A DNA stretch of 64,000 nt from Burkholderiaceae bacterium (GCA_030695205.1 JAUYTN010000019.1:1-64000); one strand, 5' to 3'; positions 19,175 to 28,751 are shown, counted from the stretch's first letter. Notes: generated by a model from the sequence alone, not told the origin. Numbers and translations: made by a program.

Positions 19175-19347
19175 GACTGGGGAAGCTACATGGCGAGCGA
19201 GACTGCAGGGTGACCAGCATCAATACCTCGCAGTGGCTTTCCATGCTGGGTAGTCCGACATTCGCATGTCATAGCGCGCCAAGGCTCCCTAGTGTAGCCG
19301 GCGAAACTCTTCAGCCATCAGCTTGTTCCAACTGTAAAAAGCAAAAA

Positions 19348-19381
19348 TGCGGTGATCGGTGTGTAAGCACCGATCACCGCA
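19348..19381 (-). terminator. Terminator of the pilin gene
   Basis: A perfect 14 bp stem tgcggtgatcggtg / caccgatcaccgca with a six-base loop. On the minus strand it is followed by a T-rich run (rc of 19336-19347). It lies about 20 bp after the pilin stop. Confidence 0.9.
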
Positions 19382-19399
19382 TCAAGCGGTCAAAACCAA

Positions 19400-19906
19400 T
19401 TAGGCTTTGCAGGCTGCTGGACGATATTTATCGAGCAGAGTGCCACCTGTAGCGGCTCCTACACCAACGCAAGACCACGTAAATGTTGCACCAGCACTAG
19501 CGGCTGCCGACAAGTCCAAGTTGGCGCCGGCTGCAGTGACAGGGCGCAAAATCAATGTGTTAGCACCAGCGGGAACAACTGACGGGCGAAATGTAATGGT
19601 GATCGCGCCGGTTGCTGCACTGTTGACGGTTGCGATGTTTTTGTTCTGGGCCAAATCAAGAAAGGTCACTCCAATGACGGTACAAGTGGCAGCGTTAGTA
19701 CATGACATGTTCGTCGGACCCCTGGACCCAAAGGTATCGGATATCGCAGTTTTAAGTCCCGCGGCAAGTCCGAGACCTTCCGATACTTTTGCACGGATGG
19801 TGTAGTCTTGGTAGGCAGGCAGGGCCACGGCGGCCAAAATACCAATGATTGCCACGACGATCATCAGTTCGATCAGGGTGAAACCCTTTTGAATAGCGCG
19901 GTTCAT
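19400..19906 (-). CDS. pilA: Type IV major pilin, PilA-like
   Basis: 168 residues. The prepilin leader MNRAIQKG is cut before [20 protein letters not shown], with the obligatory Glu at +5. The hydrophobic helix is followed by [16 protein letters not shown], as in PilA/PilE. Cys pairs at MSCTNAATC (about 68-74) and WSCVGV / PAACKA near the C-terminus suggest the pilin D-loop. Pilin subunits form type IV pili used in twitching, uptake and adhesion. It is transcribed alone, with a strong terminator. A sigma-54-type promoter lies 47-62 bp upstream of ATG 19906. Confidence 0.93.
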   Translation of the reverse strand: MNRAIQKGFTLIELMIVVAIIGILAAVALPAYQDYTIRAKVSEGLGLAAGLKTAISDTFGSRGPTNMSCTNAATCTVIGVTFLDLAQNKNIATVNSAATGAITITFRPSVVPAGANTLILRPVTAAGANLDLSAAASAGATFTWSCVGVGAATGGTLLDKYRPAACKA

Positions 19907-19925
19907 AACATCTCCAGAAATTGAG

Positions 19926-19939
19926 CGTCAACATTGACG
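19926..19939. repeat. Small palindrome in the pilA leader
   Basis: cgtcaacattgacg, six-base arms around a two-base centre, between the predicted transcription start and the pilA ribosome site. Role unknown; it may be a protein site or an RNA hairpin. Confidence 0.35.
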
Positions 19940-19952
19940 TGTTTGTTCACTC

Positions 19953-19968
19953 GCATTTGCCGTGCCAA
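19953..19968 (-). promoter_or_regulatory. Sigma-54 (RpoN) promoter of pilA
   Basis: On the minus strand the sequence is ttggcacggcaaatgc. It matches the RpoN consensus TGGCAC-N5-TTGC with one change in the -12 box. Its position gives a leader of about 35 nt. RpoN control of pilA with PilR is well known in other proteobacteria; PilS/PilR are not in this window. Confidence 0.7.
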
Positions 19969-20308
19969 CCCGAGATCGCCTGCAAACCGCCTGTTTGCTG
20001 TTCATTTCCGTCAGAATGCGCGATTTTTTGTCACTTGGAGAGCGTCCGTCATGACGAAAGTTGGCAGCCACACTTGCTGTCACGCAGCAAGAGAAGGTTT
20101 CCGGTGCCGTTGAATGGCGCGTCTTGCGCCGATGCGCCATGGCTTGTACTGCCGTGGCTTGCTTGGGTAAAGGTGCTGGCTCGCTGTAGGCATACCGCAT
20201 TTACGGAACCCGGCTGAGGTATTCCGTTGACCAGGAGAGCCGGTCTTTGTGTAGCCATTAGCAGTCACTAAAGCTAATACAGACTGTTTTTACGGTCAGT
20301 ATTTATGT
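19969..20308. other. Gene-less stretch between pilA and hipB
   Basis: No convincing gene on either strand. It separates the divergently transcribed pilA and hipBA. Short open frames exist but lack start context and recognisable sequence. Confidence 0.6.
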
Positions 20309-20330
20309 GTACTTCATCGTTCTGATGTAC
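20309..20330. promoter_or_regulatory. Possible HipB operator
   Basis: Imperfect palindrome gtacttcat-cgtt-ctgatgtac, seven of nine pairs matching, ending 11 bp before the hipB start. Its position is right for autorepression by HipB. Confidence 0.45.
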
Positions 20331-20341
20331 CATGCCCAAGC

Positions 20342-20689
20342 ATGAAGTACGACGAAACACACCGCACACCGGCGCATCGCCTGGATGAAGCTGCTGGCGT
20401 TGGGGTGAAGCTCGGGGCGCTGCGCAAAGCCCGCAAAATGTCCCAGGCCGAGGCAGCTGCGCGGGCTGGTGTGTCCCGCTCGACTGCCGTTTTGATAGAG
20501 GCTGGAGACCCGAGTCGTACGTTGGCTCAAGTGCTGCGGTATCTGGAGGCCATCTCTAGCGACACAACGCTGTTGGCGCTTTTGTCCGGTGATGTGCCTG
20601 CACTGCGTCTGGCGCAAGCATCGGCCATACCGAAACGGGTGAGGGCGTCCGCACCTGCCACAGAGCAGGGCGGCCAATATGACTTCTGA
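20342..20689 (+). CDS. hipB: HipB-like antitoxin, XRE-family regulator
   Basis: 115 residues. The helix-turn-helix spans about 25-80: LGALRKARKMSQAEAAARAG then VSRSTAVLIEAGDPSRTL. The C-terminal tail (about 85-115) is Ala/Arg-rich. HipB-type proteins bind operators and neutralise the HipA kinase. The start at 20342 is the first in frame and lies 11 bp after an operator-like palindrome. The gene overlaps hipA by 11 bp, so the two are translationally coupled. Confidence 0.88.
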   Translation: MKYDETHRTPAHRLDEAAGVGVKLGALRKARKMSQAEAAARAGVSRSTAVLIEAGDPSRTLAQVLRYLEAISSDTTLLALLSGDVPALRLAQASAIPKRVRASAPATEQGGQYDF

Positions 20690-22067
20690 GTCAAAGAACC
20701 ACTCCTATGCCAAGCCTCCCACATCGGTGGCCGTGTTCGCGCACGTTGCGGCGAATGGGCGCAATGAGTTCGTGCCAGCAGGCATGCTGGAACACCTCGA
20801 TCAAGGCGGGGACGCCACGTTCACGTACGGGACGAAGTACGTCCAACGCATGAATCCGATGGAGATCGATCCGGTCGCCTTGCCGCTGAAAGGCGAGAAA
20901 GGGGGCGAACCACGCCACATGGCCAAGGGGCTGACTGAATTTGGCGGCATACGCGACGCCGCACCCGATGCGTGGGGGCGGCGGGTCATTGAGAACAAGC
21001 TCAAGGTGAGCGGTGCCGAGCTTCCCGAAGTGGCCTACCTGATCGAGGCTGGCAGTGACCGCGTGGGCGCGCTGGATGTGCGCCCTGGGCGAGGCAGCCC
21101 GCCGATTTCGCTGGCTAACTCGGTCGTCGATCTGGAGCGGCTGCTGATGGTGGCCGACAAAATCGAGTCGAACGAACAGGTGCCCGACGAGTTTCTACCT
21201 TACTTCAACGGACTGGGAACAGCAGGTGGTGCCCGGCCAAAGGCATCGGTGCGAGACGAAAACGGTGTGCTTTGGCTGGTGAAGTTTCCCGCTCAAAAAG
21301 ACCGGGCCTGCAACGCTGTGCTGGAGGGCGGCGCGCTGTCATTGGCCCGCGCTGTTGGCATTCGGGTGCCCCCCATCGATGTGCGGACAGTTGGAGGCAA
21401 AAAGGTATTGCTCATCCGCCGTTTCGATCGCTACTGGTCCTCGCCTGGCGAGGTGTTGCCCGCAGGTCGAGAGAGTTGGGAATCTGATCCAGGCACACAG
21501 CACGTTACGGCTGAGGGTCGCATTGGCTTGTGTTCGGCCATGACGCTCATGGGCCTTGATGAATACACAGCCCGAAACAGCTCTTACGCCGCCATCGCAC
21601 AAGCCATCCGCGCCCGATGCACACACCGGTACATCGCGAGGGACCTTCAGGAAATGTTTGCCAGAATGGTGCTCAACGTCATCGTGAACAACAACGATGA
21701 TCATTTGCGCAACCATGCCTTTGTTTACGACATGGCTTTGCGTGGCTGGCGGCTCAGCCCCTTGTATGACGTACTGCCCATGAACGTGGTGGCCAGTGAG
21801 CGATACCTGCACTTGAGCGTGGGCGAGCAAGGCCGATTGGCCACACTCGACAACGCCCTTTCAAAATGGCCTGCTTTTTTCTCGTCCCGCGAGGGGGCGC
21901 TGATGGTCATGCACCGCGTCTGGGTTGAATCACGAGACTGGTTGCGGCACTTCGAGGCGTTTGGCGCAACCAAAACGGACCTGGCGTACCTGTCCGGCGC
22001 AATCCGGCGGCTGAGCGACTTGGCAAGTCCGGCATTGGAGGCTGAACTGCGGGGGGTTGCGCAATGA
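20679..22067 (+). CDS. hipA: HipA-like serine/threonine kinase toxin
   Basis: 462 residues, slightly longer than E. coli HipA (440). The N-terminal subdomain covers about 15-110. The ATP-binding loop GTAGGARPKASV lies near residues 186-197, LVKFPAQKD carries the lysine, and the catalytic segment NNNDDHLRNHAF is at about 337-348. SPLYDVLP is the metal-binding DxxP-type region. HipA kinases phosphorylate a tRNA synthetase (GltX in E. coli) and induce persistence. The sequence is complete with all kinase motifs. It is coupled to hipB by overlap. A second, unrelated-looking HipA is at the right edge of the window. Confidence 0.92.
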   Translation: MTSESKNHSYAKPPTSVAVFAHVAANGRNEFVPAGMLEHLDQGGDATFTYGTKYVQRMNPMEIDPVALPLKGEKGGEPRHMAKGLTEFGGIRDAAPDAWGRRVIENKLKVSGAELPEVAYLIEAGSDRVGALDVRPGRGSPPISLANSVVDLERLLMVADKIESNEQVPDEFLPYFNGLGTAGGARPKASVRDENGVLWLVKFPAQKDRACNAVLEGGALSLARAVGIRVPPIDVRTVGGKKVLLIRRFDRYWSSPGEVLPAGRESWESDPGTQHVTAEGRIGLCSAMTLMGLDEYTARNSSYAAIAQAIRARCTHRYIARDLQEMFARMVLNVIVNNNDDHLRNHAFVYDMALRGWRLSPLYDVLPMNVVASERYLHLSVGEQGRLATLDNALSKWPAFFSSREGALMVMHRVWVESRDWLRHFEAFGATKTDLAYLSGAIRRLSDLASPALEAELRGVAQ

Positions 22068-22297
22068 ATCGCCGCCTGCCCGGTGCGCATAGCTTTACTG
22101 GGTGGTGTTTGCGGTGTTTCTTGTTTTCGGCGCAGGGATGTCGTCACAGGCTCAGCACCGGGGTGAACATGCCGACGCCAGCAACGGGCTATGGGCCATT
22201 GCCCCCCAACAACTAAAGAAAAAATCTACAGGGCTGTCACTTCTGAAGACAATTCCTGGCCAGTGAGAGTTTTTCTCTCCACCACCTGTTTTCTGAC

Positions 22298-23135
22298 ATG
22301 AACAATATCGGCTACGCCTGGATTGCGCAAACCGTAGGCACCCCAGACTTCCTGGGTGCACAGCGGGCCCGCCTGGCTGCGGTCAGCCGCATCGAACGTC
22401 TGGAAGATGGTGGCCTGCTGGTACCACACAAACTGGCACCCGACGCAACGCTGTTGCAACATGCGCTGTTTGCCCTCAAGCACGAGGGTATTCGCCTGGG
22501 CCTGCTGGTGAGCGCCCTGCGACGCATTCCACCGGCAGAACTGGTGACTTGGGTGAAAGCCACCCCCAACAGCGTGTATGGCCGCAAGCTCGGGCATCTG
22601 TGGGAGCGGCTGCACCAAGTGCACCTGCCTGGGCCAGTCGGGCCGTTTGCCGCCGGGGTTTTTGCTGCCCATATCCGTGGCGATGAAGAAGCACGAGGCC
22701 GACTACCTCCAGGCCTTGACCACTTTCAGCCAGCCCGCCCGGCAGCTTTGCAAGGTGTCGTGGGCAGGGGACGAACACTACAGCTACGAATGGATGCCAG
22801 AAGCGGACATCTGGTTTCGCCACATGGACCTGACCGAACCGGTCACCTTCACCCTGGCGATGGCCGGGGCTTCGCTGGACACACACCTGCGCCAGGAGGT
22901 GGCGTTTCTGGAGCTGTTCGACCGGGTCAGACGCCACATCAGCGAGCGCCATGACCTTCGAGGCAGTGACCTTGCCACACTGATCGTGACCATTTTCCAG
23001 AACGGCGGCGTGTTGTCCAACAACCGGCGCAAGCGGTATGCCGATCGTGTTCAGACCCACGTGCTGGAAGCGGTGCAGACTGCAGTCAACCGCGCCATGC
23101 AAGGGCACGCACTGGACGGCGACGAGCAGGAATGA
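22298..23135 (+). pseudogene. Fic-family protein, catalytic core deleted and frame broken
   Basis: The 5' part (from ATG 22298) encodes a Fic N-terminal region: MNNIGYAWIAQTVGTPDF, LEDGGLLVPHKL, HALFALKHEGIRLGLL. From about 22632, in another frame, the sequence resumes as GRLPPGFLLPISVAMKKH and runs through HDLRGSDLATLIVTIFQ to NNRRKRYADRVQT, a Fic C-terminal region, with the stop at 23135. The segment that should hold the HPFxDGNGR AMP-transfer motif is missing at the junction near 22610-22640. The intact protein would be around 450-500 residues. The pattern is a single deletion, not general decay, since both halves are otherwise clean. It follows hipBA by 230 bp. Confidence 0.78.
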
Positions 23136-23265
23136 GCGTTGGCAGCACGCCTGCGTGCCGCGCGTCAGGATGGGGAAGGCGCGACCGTGCAACGCAAATT
23201 CAACGTCAGACTTGAAATTTGCTTGCCATGCGGCCGATTGCGGGTGTTTACCAGCTGCATGAACG

Positions 23266-25677
23266 CTATTTGATGCACACCGCCCGCACCTGCTTCAAGT
23301 CCGTCAACCCCATCAGCACCTTCTCCATGCCGTCCATTTTCAGGGTGCGCATGCCGCTGGCCACGCAGGCGGTGAACAGTTCGGCCACCCTGGCCCGCTC
23401 CTGAATCAGTTGCCGGGTGGTGTCGTTGGCCACCAGCAGTTCGTGCAGGCCCAGGCGGCCCTTGTAGCCTGTGCCTCGGCAGGTGTCGCAGCCTTTGGCC
23501 CGTGGAAACTGCAACTGTCCGTCGTGCCCGTAGCGGTCGGTCCAGTCGTTCAGCAGTTCCTGGGCGGCGTCGCCGGGGTTGTCCAGCCAGGGTTGGGTTT
23601 TTTGCAGGTCCAGGGTGTATTCGCTGATGAAGCTTTTCAGCTCTGCGGCCGTGGGTGTGTAGCTTTCTTTGCAGCTGCACAGGCGCTTGGCCAGGCGTTG
23701 CGCCAGGATGCCGAGCAAGGCGTCGGCAAAGTTGAAGGGGTCCATGCCCATGTCCAGCAGCCGGGTGATGGACTCTGGCGCGGAGTTGGTGTGCAGGGTA
23801 GAAAACACCAGATGCCCGGTCAGGGAGGCTTCCACGCCCATGCTGACGGTTTCTTTGTCGCGGCTTTCGCCGACCATGATGATGTCGGGGTCTGCCCGCA
23901 AAAAGGCGCGCATCACCAGCGCAAAGTCAATGCCGGCTTTTTTGTTGACTTGAACTTGCCGCAGGCCCTTTTGGGTGATTTCCACCGGGTCTTCGGCCGT
24001 CCAGATTTTGGTGTCTGGGCGGTTCAGGTGTTTGAGGATGGAGTGCAGCGTGGTGGTTTTGCCCGAGCCGGTCGGGCCGCACACATAAAACAGACCGTAG
24101 GGTTTGCTCACGGTGGCCACCAGCTGGTCTTTGTTGTAGGCGGTGAGTCCGAGCTTTTCCAGGGGAATGGGTTCACCGGCGGCCAAAATGCGCATGACCA
24201 CATCTTCTACGCCTCCGGAGGAGGGCAAGGTGGCCACGCGCAGCTCAATGTCGAGTGGGCCAAACTTTTTGAACTTGATCTTTCCGTCCTGGGGTTTGCG
24301 CTTTTCCGAGATATCCAGGTCGCACATGATTTTGAGGCGAGCCACCATGGCGTCTCTGAAGGCGGCGGGTACCTCGACATAGGGCGTTAGCGAGCCATCA
24401 ATCCGGAACCGAATGCCGGTCTTGGCCTTGCCGGGCATGGGCTCGATGTGGATGTCTGAGGCGCCCTGCTGGTAGGCGTCCACAATCACTTTGTTGACAA
24501 ACTTGACCAGTTCGTTGTCCTGCGCAGCCGAAGCGATAGCCTGGTCGGTGCCGCTTTCCTCTTCCAAAGGGCTTTGCAGGTCTGCCAGCAAGTCGTCGAT
24601 GCTGCTGGTGTCGTGGCCGCTGCCGTACAGCTGGGCAACGGTGTCAGCAAATTCGGTTTCTGTGGTGACCGCGTACACAAAGCGAGAGAACTGCGGGTAC
24701 ACCTGTGGCACCAGGCGGGCGGCGCGCACCGCCTCTGGGTCCAGCGCCATGATCACCAGGCCGTCGGGGGTGTCTTCCAGCGGCAGCCAGCGGCGCGCCA
24801 GCACAAAGTCGCGCTTGAGTTTGCCGTGCAGTCCTTCGTTGCGGATGCGTTGCTTGTCGAACGCCACGTAGGGTGTGCCAAAAAAGTGGGCGAGCGCTTC
24901 GCCAATCTGGGCGAGTGGCACCTGTCGCTCGGTGGCCAGTACCGTTTCCACAGGGACGGCCTGGGCCCGCGCGTGCAGCAGCGCTTGCTGCAGGGTATCT
25001 TTATCCAAGGCACCGAGCGCCACCAGGTGGTCGTAGCGCGAGCCAAGCCCAAGCGACTGAGTGGCGGGCGGTGCCACCCGGCGACGAATAGCGGTGGCCA
25101 GTGTCTCGCACAGCTGTTGCACGCCTTCCAACTCCAATGGCCCAAAGGGCGTGTTGTTTTTGGAGTTGATGACCTGCAACACCCCCAGCAACCCGTTGTC
25201 GCGCACGATGGGTGCCACCAGCATTTGCCGGGTTCTGTAGCCGGAGCGCCTGTCCACCTCTTTCAGGAAGCACAGGTCGGGGTGGATGCGTCGCAGCTCG
25301 GCGTCGTCGTACACATCGGCAATGTTGAGGGTGCGCCGCGACAGCGCCACAAAGCCCGCAATGCTTTGTGTGCCAACGGGCAGCTTGAGGTCTTTGGTGG
25401 TGCTCAGCCCCGTTTTGACCCGAGAGATGATGGCGGTTTGGTCATCGCTCAGCGCGTACAGGGTAAAGCGGTCGGCATTGAGCAGGTTGCAGATGTCGTG
25501 GCTGACATCGAGCATGAGGTGGGTGAGGTTTTCGGTGTCATGAATGCGGGTGGTGACCTGCTGAAGCCGTTTGTAAAACAGGGCCTCAAATGCGCCAGAA
25601 CCAGAGTTGTGCACGGGCGTTGGTGTTGGCGGTGGTGCGCCCGGGCTGGATGGTGCCGGTGTGGTGTGTTCGGTCAT
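23266..25677 (-). CDS. GAF-domain PilB/GspE-type secretion or pilus ATPase
   Basis: 803 residues. A Pro-rich start (about 1-25) is followed by a GAF domain (about 35-195), a type II secretion N-terminal domain (about 210-330, LGALDKDTLQQAL onward), and the secretion ATPase. Walker A GPTGSGKTT begins at G534; the Asp box EDPVEI and Walker B DPDIIMVGESRD follow. A tetracysteine zinc site is seen at C667, C669, C730 and C733. Such hexameric ATPases drive pilus assembly or type II secretion; a GAF domain at the front is unusual and implies ligand control. Its ATG overlaps the stop of the phosphodiesterase gene, so it is the last gene of the six-gene signalling operon. Confidence 0.9.
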   Translation of the reverse strand: MTEHTTPAPSSPGAPPPTPTPVHNSGSGAFEALFYKRLQQVTTRIHDTENLTHLMLDVSHDICNLLNADRFTLYALSDDQTAIISRVKTGLSTTKDLKLPVGTQSIAGFVALSRRTLNIADVYDDAELRRIHPDLCFLKEVDRRSGYRTRQMLVAPIVRDNGLLGVLQVINSKNNTPFGPLELEGVQQLCETLATAIRRRVAPPATQSLGLGSRYDHLVALGALDKDTLQQALLHARAQAVPVETVLATERQVPLAQIGEALAHFFGTPYVAFDKQRIRNEGLHGKLKRDFVLARRWLPLEDTPDGLVIMALDPEAVRAARLVPQVYPQFSRFVYAVTTETEFADTVAQLYGSGHDTSSIDDLLADLQSPLEEESGTDQAIASAAQDNELVKFVNKVIVDAYQQGASDIHIEPMPGKAKTGIRFRIDGSLTPYVEVPAAFRDAMVARLKIMCDLDISEKRKPQDGKIKFKKFGPLDIELRVATLPSSGGVEDVVMRILAAGEPIPLEKLGLTAYNKDQLVATVSKPYGLFYVCGPTGSGKTTTLHSILKHLNRPDTKIWTAEDPVEITQKGLRQVQVNKKAGIDFALVMRAFLRADPDIIMVGESRDKETVSMGVEASLTGHLVFSTLHTNSAPESITRLLDMGMDPFNFADALLGILAQRLAKRLCSCKESYTPTAAELKSFISEYTLDLQKTQPWLDNPGDAAQELLNDWTDRYGHDGQLQFPRAKGCDTCRGTGYKGRLGLHELLVANDTTRQLIQERARVAELFTACVASGMRTLKMDGMEKVLMGLTDLKQVRAVCIK

Positions 25678-26495
25678 ACCGTGAGTTCCTGCCCGGTTTT
25701 GAGCCAGCCAATGTTCACCGGCGTCAGTCCTTGGTGTTGACGTTGCTGCTGCAGGGTGGCTATTTCGCGCATGATGAGTTGGGTTTCGGCGGGTTTGGTG
25801 TGGCTGATGAACACCGGAAAGCGGGCCTCGGGGTGCATCATGTCCAGCTCAAGGGCCAACAGGCTGGGACTCAGGTGCTGGCTGCGCAGTGCCAGCGGCA
25901 GTTCCCGCTCGCTGAAGGCGGTCTCAATCACGAGTGCGCCCACGTCCAACTGGTTGACCCGTTCCCAGAACGCGGGGTTGTGCCCCGTGTCGCCCGAAAA
26001 CACCCAGCAGGCACCTCCTGGCCGCGATACGGCAAAGCCGACGGCGGGTACGCTGTGCATGGCGGGCAGCACCTCGATATGTTTGCCAGCCAGCACGAGG
26101 GTCTGGCCCATCTCAAAGGGGATGAGTTTTAAGAAGGGCCGCTCGGGCGTGGGCAGGGCTGTGAAGTCCGGCCAAATAACGTTGTTGAAAATGTGTCGCT
26201 GCAGCGCGGCCAGTGTGTCTGGCAGGGCATGCACCGTGAGGGGTTCGGTGCGCAAAGAGGCCACCGAGTCCAGCATCAGAGGCAGGGCCGCCACGTGGTC
26301 CAGGTGGGCGTGGGTCAGCACCACGTGGTTGATGGCAGCCATGTCTGGCAGCGGCAAATCGCCCACACCAGTGCCTGCGTCCACCAGTAGATCGCCGTCA
26401 ATCAAAAAAGAGGTGGTGCGACAGTGCTGGGCAATGGCTCCAGAGCACCCCAGCACACGGATGTGCAACGGTCGGTTTGTGCGGGTGGGTGGCAT
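25674..26495 (-). CDS. Metallo-beta-lactamase-fold hydrolase, likely class II cyclic-nucleotide phosphodiesterase
   Basis: 273 residues. The di-metal motif THAHLDH gives H62, H64, D66 and H67; H147 (MHSVP), D169 (SGDTGH) and H232 (SHTKP) complete the site. The opening RVLGCSGAIAQHCRTTSFLI resembles class II cAMP phosphodiesterases and tRNase Z-like enzymes. A cyclase gene 6 bp upstream supports the phosphodiesterase reading: make and break of cAMP or cGMP in one operon. It overlaps the GAF-ATPase start by ATGA. Substrate is inferred, not shown; RNase Z-like activity is less likely because the usual exosite arm is absent. Confidence 0.82.
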   Translation of the reverse strand: MPPTRTNRPLHIRVLGCSGAIAQHCRTTSFLIDGDLLVDAGTGVGDLPLPDMAAINHVVLTHAHLDHVAALPLMLDSVASLRTEPLTVHALPDTLAALQRHIFNNVIWPDFTALPTPERPFLKLIPFEMGQTLVLAGKHIEVLPAMHSVPAVGFAVSRPGGACWVFSGDTGHNPAFWERVNQLDVGALVIETAFSERELPLALRSQHLSPSLLALELDMMHPEARFPVFISHTKPAETQLIMREIATLQQQRQHQGLTPVNIGWLKTGQELTV

Positions 26496-26501
26496 GGCGG
26501 G

Positions 26502-28751
26502 TTACTTCGATTGGAAACGGGTGGTGCCATCCCAGGCCGCATCAAGGGGCAGTTGCCGGCGCTCGGCCAGTCTGGCGCCGTAGCAGCGGTACAGCGGGTA
26601 GCCGGGGTTCAGTCGGTTCAGGTTCAGCAGGGCGGTGTCGCAGGTGTCCCACTTTTGCTGCCGGTAGGCGCGCAAAAAGGCGGCCCATTCGGACAGTTCA
26701 TGTCCGAGCGAGTCGGCGTCGGCATGGGGTACGGGCTGGCGTGGTGTGAAGATGGCCACAGCCTCCTCTTTGCCTTTGACGACTACCCTGTCCAGCTCCT
26801 GCCAATGAAAGTGGGGGGCCTGGCGGCGCACAGACTCCCCCACCACAATGTCCACCCCGTACACCCTTGACAGAGCTTCCAGCCGGGAGCCCAGGTTGAC
26901 CGCATCGCCAATGACGGTGTAGCTGCGTCGGATGTCCGAACCCATGTCGCCCACGAACATGGGGCCGGTGTTGAGTCCAATACCCACGCCAATATGTGGC
27001 CAGCCCTTGTCGCTGAACTCCTGGTTGATCTGTTCCACCGCCAGCGTCATGTCCATGGCGGCTTGTACCGCTTGCGCCGCATGGTCGGTGCTGTGAACGG
27101 GAGCGCCCCAAAAGGCCATGACGCAATCGCCCATGTACTTGTCGATGGTGCCGCGGTGTTGTCGAATGACCAGGGTCAAGCGGCTAAAGAGGCGGTTGAG
27201 CAAGGCCTGGAGCTGCTCGGGTGCCATGCTTTCCGACAGGTTGGTGAAGCCGCGCATGTCGCAGAACATCACCGTCAGCTCGCGCGATTCGGCCTGCATG
27301 CTGTAGCGGTCGGGGTCTTTCACCATTTCATCGACCAGTTCCGGGGGCACGTAGGTGCCAAAGAGTTGTGCCAGTTCGCGCTTAGAGCGGCTTTCTGCAA
27401 AATAGCCGTAGCTCATGTTCAGGATGAATGCGGTCAGGATCATGAACAGCGAGGCCGCAATGGGCAGAACCAACCCGTGTTGGGTGTACAGCCACAGGTT
27501 CAGTCCCGAAACAGCCACCATGGCGCCTACGCTCAACATCACTGCCCGCGCGGCTGGCAGGGTGGGCAGCAGCAGGCTCAGCATCAGTCCACACACTACA
27601 ACGACTACCAGTTCGTAGCCCAGTGCGTAGTCGGGCGTCACCAGCGTGTTGCCATCCAAAAAGCCGGAAATCAGGTTGGCATGGGCCTCCACACCGGGGT
27701 AGGCTGGGCCAACGGGCGTGACCCTGAGGTCCAGAAGGCCAGGCGCGGTGGTGCCAAACAACACCACCTTGCCCTTGAGACTGCCCGGCGCCAGCCTGGC
27801 GTGCAGCACGTCGGTGGCCGACACATACTCAAAAGAGCCGCCTTTCGGGCCACCCCAACCGCGGTAGGGAATGAGGCTACCGACCCGGTAGTCAACCGGC
27901 AAGGCCAAGGTATTCCCTCCCTTGCGGATGTGAATACTCTCCAGTCCCTCGTAGCCCGTGGGTAGGAACCGAGCTTCCGGTAGGCCTGGCGCCACCTCGG
28001 TGTCTCCCATCAGGGTTCTGAGCACGGCCAGCGAGAGAGATTGGTAGTACCCGCCTTGAAATTCCGACACCAGGGGAATGGCCCGAACCACGCCGTCGTT
28101 GTCGGTGATGGCGTTGAAATACCCGCCGCTGGCTGCGGCATTGGCCAGCACGGGCAGGTTGGCACCGTACCCGGTCCAGCTGATGAATCCGGTCCTGGCG
28201 TTGCGCAGGTCGTCGGCAGACATGACCGGGGGCGGGAGCTGTCCGCTGGTTAGCCCATCGCGGTCGCTGGTGAAGTAGTTGCCCAGCACCACTGGCCGGT
28301 TGGCAATGGCTTGTGCAAACAGGCGGTCGTGGTCCAGTGTGGCGGCCATTGCCTCGACCTGTTGGGCAAATTCGGGAATGTGGGCCAGTTCACGGATGGC
28401 CAACTGTTCCAGGCGGGCCAGGCCAGAACTGACGTCGGGCTCGCCAAACACCACGTCAAAACCAAGCACAGACACCTGCTGCTGGTCAAACAGCTGGTGG
28501 GTGATGGTGGCCAGCTTGTCGCGTGGCCATGGCCAGCGGCCTACCTCTGCCAGGCTTTTTTCGTCCACATCCACAATCACGATGCGGGGATCCAGGGTCT
28601 GCGGCATCGTGGCACGCAGCCGCATGTCGTATATAAGGTGATCGACCCACTCGAGGGGTGGCAGTCGCCAGGCACCTGTGACGTGCAGCACCGCCAGCAA
28701 AACTGGCACCAGCGCAATGCCAAGTTTGATCAGCGGGCGAGGGGACACCAT
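26502..28751 (-). CDS. CHASE2-domain adenylate/guanylate cyclase
   Basis: 749 residues. One N-terminal helix (about 8-27) is followed by a periplasmic CHASE2 sensor (about 40-320, with IVIVDVDEKSLAEVGRWPWP), two or three helices (about 355-440), and a class III cyclase domain (about 490-670). Metal-binding aspartates are D498 (FCDMRGFTN) and D542 (KYMGDCVMAFWG), 44 apart as expected. The end of the domain reads VIGDAVNLGSRLEALS. It should make cAMP (or cGMP) inside the cell in response to a periplasmic cue. It lies 29 bp downstream of the FHA gene and 6 bp upstream of the phosphodiesterase gene. Confidence 0.92.
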   Translation of the reverse strand: MVSPRPLIKLGIALVPVLLAVLHVTGAWRLPPLEWVDHLIYDMRLRATMPQTLDPRIVIVDVDEKSLAEVGRWPWPRDKLATITHQLFDQQQVSVLGFDVVFGEPDVSSGLARLEQLAIRELAHIPEFAQQVEAMAATLDHDRLFAQAIANRPVVLGNYFTSDRDGLTSGQLPPPVMSADDLRNARTGFISWTGYGANLPVLANAAASGGYFNAITDNDGVVRAIPLVSEFQGGYYQSLSLAVLRTLMGDTEVAPGLPEARFLPTGYEGLESIHIRKGGNTLALPVDYRVGSLIPYRGWGGPKGGSFEYVSATDVLHARLAPGSLKGKVVLFGTTAPGLLDLRVTPVGPAYPGVEAHANLISGFLDGNTLVTPDYALGYELVVVVVCGLMLSLLLPTLPAARAVMLSVGAMVAVSGLNLWLYTQHGLVLPIAASLFMILTAFILNMSYGYFAESRSKRELAQLFGTYVPPELVDEMVKDPDRYSMQAESRELTVMFCDMRGFTNLSESMAPEQLQALLNRLFSRLTLVIRQHRGTIDKYMGDCVMAFWGAPVHSTDHAAQAVQAAMDMTLAVEQINQEFSDKGWPHIGVGIGLNTGPMFVGDMGSDIRRSYTVIGDAVNLGSRLEALSRVYGVDIVVGESVRRQAPHFHWQELDRVVVKGKEEAVAIFTPRQPVPHADADSLGHELSEWAAFLRAYRQQKWDTCDTALLNLNRLNPGYPLYRCYGARLAERRQLPLDAAWDGTTRFQSK

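Noticed and set aside
25674-26495. Reading the metallo-beta-lactamase-fold gene as RNase Z
   Set aside because: The motif set is shared, but the usual exosite is not seen and the gene sits beside a nucleotide cyclase, so phosphodiesterase is preferred.
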